This document shows, in pieces, positions 58,905-64,000 of a DNA stretch of 64,000 nucleotides. Position numbers and translations under genes: made by a program. The stretch comes from Euglena gracilis (lineage: Eukaryota; Euglenida; Euglenophyceae; Euglenales). The DNA is taken from NCBI GenBank assembly GCA_039621445.1, contig CP154954.1, positions 18,958,642 through 19,022,641 on the forward strand. Direction: 5' to 3'. The notes below the pieces were generated by a model that saw only the letters and a list, made by a program, of their open reading frames with translations, was not told where the DNA came from and did not search any database. Each line of letters starts with the position of its first letter. Positions within the stretch are counted from its first letter, which is position 1.

Positions 58905-59145
58905 TCTGGCCAGTTTTGGGCCAAAGGTGCTGGCCAGTTTTGGGCCAGATGTGATGGACACTTTTGCAAATGGAGAATGCCACGGGGGTTGGCCAGCTCT
59001 GGGCCACAGGTGGTGGTCAATTTTGTGCCACCTGTGGTGGCCATTTTGGGCCAGAGATGGTGGCCACTTTTGCACCACAGGTGGTGGCCACTTTTGGGCT
59101 AGAGACGGTGGCCAGTTTGGGGCCAGAGATGGTGGCAAGTTTTTG
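58905..59145. repeat. ~31 bp minisatellite 'gtggccagttttgggcca'
   Basis: About eight diverged units with ggtggccacttttgggcc and ggccagagatggtgg. The same unit recurs at 63,540-63,630. Confidence 0.75.
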
Positions 59146-59149
59146 GGCA

Positions 59150-59660
59150 TAGAAAGGGAGGGCAACCATTTAGGGACAGTGTAGTTTCTATCGAGTCAGC
59201 AGACGCTTGCTTGCTTGTTGCCATCGACTGAGAAACGCGGGGTCCATGAATGACGGGGCAGCATTAATGAATGCTCTACTGGTCTCCCCGTAACATTTTG
59301 GACAAAACCGATGTAAATAATTCCCTGGGTTTCTGACTGACAAGGATAAATGTCTGTTTTTTACGATTGAGAAATGTCCTCCTTTTTGACGACTGGAATG
59401 TTGTAATGCGTAATTATACTGTCGGTAATAAACACAGAATGCAAAATACCATTACTCCCCCTTTAACGACCCCCCCCCCTAAATGACCCTCCGGGGTGGG
59501 GGCCCAGCCAATGGAAATTTTTTCAAGAAAAAAGTCTTCAAAAACCACCGATCTTTTTGAAATTTTTATAAAAGGGAGTTTTCCTTCTGGTAGAAATGGT
59601 GCCAGAGAACACAAATTTCACAAAAAAAAGTTCCGAAAAAATGGGGGTAGGGAGGTATCC
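59150..59660. other. No gene seen
   Basis: Short ORFs only. A C-run followed by taaatgaccctccgggg at 59,465-59,500 resembles cttagtgaccc...aagtgacccttcgggg at 60,400-60,440, another dispersed motif. Confidence 0.4.
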
Positions 59661-59664
59661 AAGG

Positions 59665-59840
59665 GGGCGGACGGACGGACGGACGAACGGCTGGTGAAAA
59701 AAGCGAAGGTCCGGACGGACGGTTGACCTTGTGGGCTTGGTCCAGACGGCTGAAGAAAATGCACTTGGTCCAGCTAGCCGGCTGGCCGGCTGGCCGGCTG
59801 GCCGGCTAGCCGGCCGGGTCTTTGGAACCGCAGGCGTAAA
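59665..59840 (+). repeat. GGAC-rich repeat (first copy)
   Basis: cggacggacggacg, gctggtgaaaaaagcgaagg, ccttgtgggcttggtccaga and cacttggtccagctagccgg are followed by (gctggccg)n. It matches 62,560-62,720 closely. A looser relative is at 60,225-60,370. Confidence 0.85.
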
Positions 59841-60072
59841 CCACAATCGCGTAGATCGCCAACCGGAAGTAACGGTCCAGATCTGGGTTCCACACAACAT
59901 GTCAGATCTACAGTACGATGTCCGCTGAGCCGCCCCGTACTGCAAGGTTCGTATCAGAGGTGATGCACGGGCCTATTTCTGTGGTATTTATCATTCAACC
60001 TCAAGATGATTATTTCCAAGTGGCTACAGTGACCTCCTTGTGTACTCAACTCATCCTCCGAGAATGATATCA

Positions 60073-60144
60073 CCCCCCGTGGTATAGCGGTCGTGTGGTT
60101 AGCGTGTGACCGGTAGATCGCGGATTCGAATCCCGCCGGGGGGC
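60073..60144 (+). tRNA. tRNA-like gene, identity unclear
   Basis: A 7 bp acceptor stem (CCCCCCG / CGGGGGG) and a T-arm with ATTCGAAT and a near-perfect stem span 71-72 bases, with an A-box-like tggttagcg. No normal anticodon stem-loop can be drawn, so it is either a decayed tRNA or the head of a tRNA-derived repeat. Confidence 0.35.
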
Positions 60145-60224
60145 AGCTTCGTGTTTTTCCTGATTTGACGCGACGAGTAGAGGGAAGCTGTGACTGCTTT
60201 TCGGAAAGGAAGGAATTTTTTTTT

Positions 60225-60370
60225 TGGTCCGGCCGGCTGGCAAGACAGACATTGGTCCGGCTTGACGGACGGCTGGCGAAAAAATGCTTCGTCCGGACGG
60301 ACGGCTGGGCGTCCAGCATTGGTCCAGCTGAAGAGGTCCGGACGGCTCGGACGGCTAGCCGGCCAGCCGC
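60225..60370 (+). repeat. GGAC-rich repeat (diverged copy)
   Basis: ggtccggccggctggcaaga, gacggacggctggcgaaaaa and cggctagccggccagccg follow the order of the copies at 59,665 and 62,560. Confidence 0.65.
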
Positions 60371-60590
60371 CCCCAAGCCCCTTTTTTCGACCCCCCCCCC
60401 TTAGTGACCCCCCCCCCTAAGTGACCCTTCGGGGGGGGTCCTGGCCGAGACAAGATGGGGGTCATTTGGGGGGGGTAATTGTAATTCCCGTTCCTTTCCG
60501 AGTGTCCATTGTTTGACATATCGCATGATGGCTGAGAAGTGAAAACTTTGGACGGGTTCAAGTTACAAGAGCTGTTATCTATATCGAGAA

Positions 60591-60726
60591 TTGTGTCCCA
60601 AACGCCAGTTCGGATGTGAAACCTGTGCCTGGGACGTCGGTTCCGGGGTTACCGCCCGGTAGCCCGGTAGCCCGAACCGGCGTCCCAGGCACATGTTTCA
60701 CGCCCGAACCGGCGTCTGGGACACAG
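60591..60726. repeat. Decayed long hairpin, relative of 55,682
   Basis: The arms about 60,591-60,645 and 60,676-60,726 are imperfect reverse complements. They share ttgtgtcc, aacgcc and gttcgg at the left, and gcccgaaccggcgt...gacacag then tgaaaccgtgg at the right, with the 55.7 kb hairpin. Confidence 0.7.
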
Positions 60727-61164
60727 TTTTTGAAACCGTGGCTAGTGGGCTCCGGTTTCATGCCCGAACCGGCGGCTGAGGAATCACGGCCAATTTCGCC
60801 CAAAATACCCATGTTTGGGGCAGTTTTGGGCTACTTTGGCCCAAATGGGCCGCCGGTCAAAAATGGCAGATTACACACTTATGAAGCCATGTTACCCATT
60901 AATCGAAAGCTCTTCTCAAGGGCTTTCGACAGATGGCCATAGGATTCGGCGGCTCCCGGACCTGGCCTGGGGGGGGGGTAGTGGGCCGACCCTAGGGTCG
61001 GCCCAATACGACCCCAGGGTCGCTAGGGTCGCTAAAGTCGTTAAGGTCGACCCCCCCCCACAGGATGTGGAGTCTAGGGTCGGCCCACCCCACGACCTCG
61101 CCCGCCCCAAAAAAAATGTGGAGAATTTTTTTTGCCCATTTGAACAGGAATTGAAGTTGGACTT

Positions 61165-62560
61165 GATGTCGTTTTGGGGGGCAAGTCCCTTGTGTTTTCA
61201 AACTGTTTTGGGGGGCAAATCCCTTGTGTTGTCCAACCGATCGAGGGCCCCAAAATAATAAAATCCCTTGTGTCTCCAAGTCGTTTTGGGGGGCAAGTCC
61301 CTTGTGTTTTCAAATCGTTTTGGGGGGCAAATCCCTTGTGTTGTCCAACTGATCGAGGGCCCGAAAATAGTAAAATCCCTTGTGTCTCCAAGTGCCTTGC
61401 GTTCAAGTTGTTTTGGGAGGCAAATCCCTTGTATTGTTCGACCGATCGAGGGCCCCAAAATAATAAAATCCCTTGTGTCTCCAAGTCGTTTTGGGGGGCA
61501 AGTCCCTTGTGTTTTCAAATCGTTTTGGGGGGCAAATCCCTTGTGTTGTCCAACTGATCGAGGGCCCCAAAATAATAAAATCCCTTGTGTCTCCAAGTCG
61601 TTTTGGGGGGCAAGTCCCTTGTGTTTCCAAGTTGTTTTGGGGGGCAAATCCCTTGTGTTGTTCAACCGATCGAGCTCCCCAAAATAATAAAATCCCTTGT
61701 GTCTCCAAGTCGTTTTGGGGGGCAAGTCCCTTGTGTTTTCAAATCGTTTTGTGGGGCAAATCCCTCGTGTTTCCAACTGATCGAGGGCCCCAAAATAATA
61801 AAATCCCTTGTGTCTCCAAGTCGTTTTGGGGGGCAAGTCCCTTGTGTCTTCAAATCGTTTTGGGGGGCAAATCCCTTGTGTTGTCCAACTGATCGAGGGC
61901 CCCAAAATAATAAAATCCCTTGTGTCTCCAAGTCGTTTTGGGGGGCAAGTCCCTTGTGTTTCCAAGTTGTTTTGGGGGGCAAATCCCTTGTGTTGTTCAA
62001 CCGATCGAGCTCCCCAAAATAATAAAATCCCTTGTGTCTCCAAGTCGTTTTGGGGGGCAAGTCCCTTGTGTTTTCAAATCGTTTTGTGGGGCAAATCCCT
62101 CGTGTTTCCAACTGATCGAGGGCCCCAAAATAATAAAATCCCTTGTGTCTCCAAGTCGTTTTGGGGGGCAAGTCCCTTGTGTTTTCAAATCGTTTTGGGG
62201 GGCAAATCCCTTGTGTTGTCCAACTGATCGAGGGCCCGAAAATAGTAAAATACCTTGTGTCTCCAAGTCGGTTTGGGGGGCAAGTCCCTGGTGTTTCCAA
62301 GTTGTTTTGGGGGGCAAATCCCTTGTGTTGTTCAACCGATCGAGCTCCCCAAAATAATAAAATCCCTTGTGTCTCCAAGTGCCTTGTGTTTTCAAGTCGT
62401 TTTGGGGGGCAAATCCCTTGTGTTGTCCAACTGATCGAGGGCCCCAAAATAATAAAATCCCTTGTGTCTCCAAGTGGTTTTGGGGGGCAAATCCCTTGTG
62501 TTTCCAAGTTGTTTTGGGGGGCAAATCCCTTGTGTTGTTCAACCGATCGAGGGCCCCAAA
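61165..62560 (+). repeat. Hierarchical satellite array (about 37 / 112 / 335 bp)
   Basis: The ~112 bp unit consists of three ~37 bp subunits, each ending in a form of tcccttgtgt: one with gtcgttttggggggcaag, one with tcgttttggggggcaaat and one with gatcgagggccccaaaataa. About twelve units are present. 61,585-61,919 and 61,920-62,254 are nearly identical, giving a higher-order period of 335 bp. Long ORFs on both strands are translation of the repeat. Confidence 0.93.
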
Positions 62561-62720
62561 GGAGGCGGACGGACGGACGGACGGACGGCTGGTGAAAAAA
62601 GCGAAGGTCCGGACGGACGGCTGACCTTGTGGGCTTGGTCCAGACGGCTGAAGAAAATGCACTTGGTCCAGCTAGCCGGCTAGCCGGCTGGCCGGCCCGA
62701 GTCCTTGTAAGCGCAGGCGT
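62560..62720 (+). repeat. GGAC-rich repeat (second copy)
   Basis: It directly follows the satellite and matches 59,665-59,840 over ~130 bp. The two copies flank the 60-62.5 kb block in direct orientation. Confidence 0.85.
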
Positions 62721-62916
62721 CTCAGTGCACGCGACTCTGGAGCTGGGGTGCTGCTAGCCTGGCCACATCTGGCTAGCCGCGGCCAGCCGCGGCTGGCTGG
62801 CAAAAAAAAGGAGGAGGTCTGGCCAGCCAAGATTTGGTGTTCTGTCCCGAAACTTTCTTCCGCTTCATTTTGTTGGACTAGTCCTTTTTTTCTTTTGATA
62901 TTGAGAAGTGTATCGT

Positions 62917-62987
62917 GCACACAGTGTAGTTGGTGCAGCATGCAGTTCGGAACTGTCAGGTCGCGGGTTCAAACCCCGCTGTGTGCA
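62917..62987 (+). tRNA. Candidate tRNA-Pro (anticodon CGG)
   Basis: The acceptor stem GCACACA / TGTGTGC pairs 7 of 7. The T-arm GCGGG-TTCAAAC-CCCGC is perfect. The anticodon loop TTCGGAA gives CGG with U33 and A37. The variable loop is AGGTC. A TTTT run follows at 62,993, as for pol III termination. The D-arm and the outer anticodon-stem pairs are weak, so a tRNA-derived repeat is the alternative. Confidence 0.55.
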
Positions 62988-63099
62988 ACAAGTTTTCCTC
63001 ACTTGAAACCGCCATCTACTGTCATTTTTTTTGAAGAAATTATGAATCACCCTCACGCAAAAAAATGCTTGCATTCCCAATTCTTCTCCTTCAGTGTCA

Positions 63100-63310
63100 C
63101 AATGCCGTTTCGGGTGGAAGCGGTGTGGGATAGTTATGATGAAAGTACAGGGTACTGAAATGAAGTGAAAATACAGGAACTTATTGCTTTATGGAGGCCA
63201 CATCACCACATGCAGGCCACTCAGGCCTTTGCTCTGAACAAATCCACATTCGATCGAGCAGAGGCCTGCCTGCAACACGGTGACAGGCCCTTGGTGGGTC
63301 TACTTATTTT
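63100..63310 (+). CDS. Possible coding fragment
   Basis: It reads MPFRVEAVWDSYDESTGY, then a stop, then in frame VKIQELIALWRPHHHMQATQ and FDRAEACLQHGDRPLVG. It could be an exon pair with a small intron or a decayed gene. No family is recognised. Confidence 0.22.
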
Positions 63311-63539
63311 CTGCTACTTGCTACTTGCATCACAAGTTTCAAGTCTGAAGACAGATTTCACAGACATTTTGTCCTTAGATGCTGGTTTTCTTCTGAAACT
63401 TCAATTTTTATTTCTTGCGTTCTTTATTTGCTGTTCGACAAATGTTGTTGGAAACCAAAAAATTGGGGGAGAAGTTTTTCAATCTGGCAAACGGCCCAAA
63501 ATTTTGCATTTCACATTTTTTGCGATGTCATGGTTTTTT

Positions 63540-63630
63540 TTTTGGGCCGGATGTGGTGGCCAGTTTTGGGCCAGATGTTCTATCCAGTTTTGGGCTAGAT
63601 GTGGTGGCCAGTTTTGGGCCACAGGATTCT
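63540..63630. repeat. ~31 bp minisatellite (second locus)
   Basis: Three units of gtggccagttttgggccaga type, matching 58,905-59,145. Confidence 0.75.
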
Positions 63631-64000
63631 CTCAGGAAGGAGTTGTTTGGGTGCCATTCTCTTGGAAAGGGGGGGGGGCAGAAAAGCGTTTTGTTTCCGT
63701 TTTTTTTTTTGGCAAAATATGTGTTGTTCAACGAGAAAAATGTCAGTAAAATTTGACTGTGCCAAAAGTTTGTTTACTTTATTGACCTTCGTTTATTTCA
63801 CCTCCTCAAAAGTATGAGCTTTTAGGACGGAAAATTTTGAGGTTTTTTGTGAAAAAAGTTTTTTTCCATCAAAAATCACGTGTTTTTGGGTTTTATTTTC
63901 CAAAAAACTTTTCTGGGCAAAATCCCCGTTTTCCCGAAAACGGTGAAAATGTTGTGGTGGGTGTGGGGGGGGGGTCGACTTACCCCCCCTTCCGGTTCTT

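Noticed and set aside
58037-59044. 335-codon minus-strand ORF
   Set aside because: It crosses the boundary of the 953 bp inverted-repeat element and the minisatellite at 58.9 kb; low-complexity composition.
61198-62662. Long ORFs (up to 281 codons) on both strands
   Set aside because: They translate the satellite. Both strands and several frames stay open because the unit lacks stops; peptides are repeats of one motif.

Overview
This is a eukaryotic, nuclear, repeat-rich window: interrupted genes, splice-like junctions, DIRS-type and LTR-type retroelements, many small inverted-repeat elements, microsatellites and one satellite array. There is no bacterial gene organisation. The best lineage hint comes from a ~25 kb minus-strand gene for a membrane class III nucleotide cyclase. 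Where the conserved cyclase motifs fix the exon joints, several introns do not use GT-AG. They carry NNNCAG at the 5' end and CTG followed by five bases at the 3' end, the pattern known from euglenid nonconventional introns. Other small introns here look like ordinary GT-AG. I infer a euglenid-like protist; this is not proven.

Layout. 1-7,388 and 14,747-20,517 are two copies of one segment: a minus-strand acidic-protein gene on the left, then a decayed DIRS-like (tyrosine recombinase) retrotransposon on the plus strand. Copy 1 has an extra 1.6 kb element with 285 bp direct repeats nested inside a 2.3 kb inverted-repeat insertion. That insertion itself splits the recombinase reading frame in both copies. 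Between the copies lie exons of an unknown minus-strand gene (7.7-8.5 kb), an older minus-strand DIRS relic (9.4-10.8 kb), exons of a second unknown minus-strand gene (10.8-12.0 kb), a tRNA-like sequence and a GA/TA microsatellite. 21.7-29.2 kb is mostly non-coding, with short inverted-repeat elements (24.0, 27.3 kb), a TG tract and a degenerate telomere-like patch.

29.2-54.0 kb (minus) is the nucleotide cyclase gene. In protein order it has a transmembrane N-terminus, exons of a large presumed extracellular domain, a second transmembrane helix, the linker typical of these cyclases, a catalytic domain spread over at least seven short exons, and a C-terminal tail ending in WDGVFHFREK. Its introns hold microsatellites and mobile elements, one of which (37.1 kb) belongs to the same inverted-repeat family that splits the recombinase frames.

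52.4-57.5 kb holds two divergent paralogues of an unrecognised protein family. One is an intact 161-codon minus-strand ORF with a PHD-like cysteine/histidine pattern inside a ~1.16 kb element with ~56 bp terminal inverted repeats. The other is a multi-exon plus-strand gene broken by a 387 bp insertion with an 8 bp target duplication. 57.6-64 kb is repeats: a 953 bp inverted-repeat element, long hairpins, a hierarchical satellite (about 37, 112 and 335 bp periods), GGAC-rich repeats, and two tRNA-like genes, one a good candidate for tRNA-Pro(CGG).
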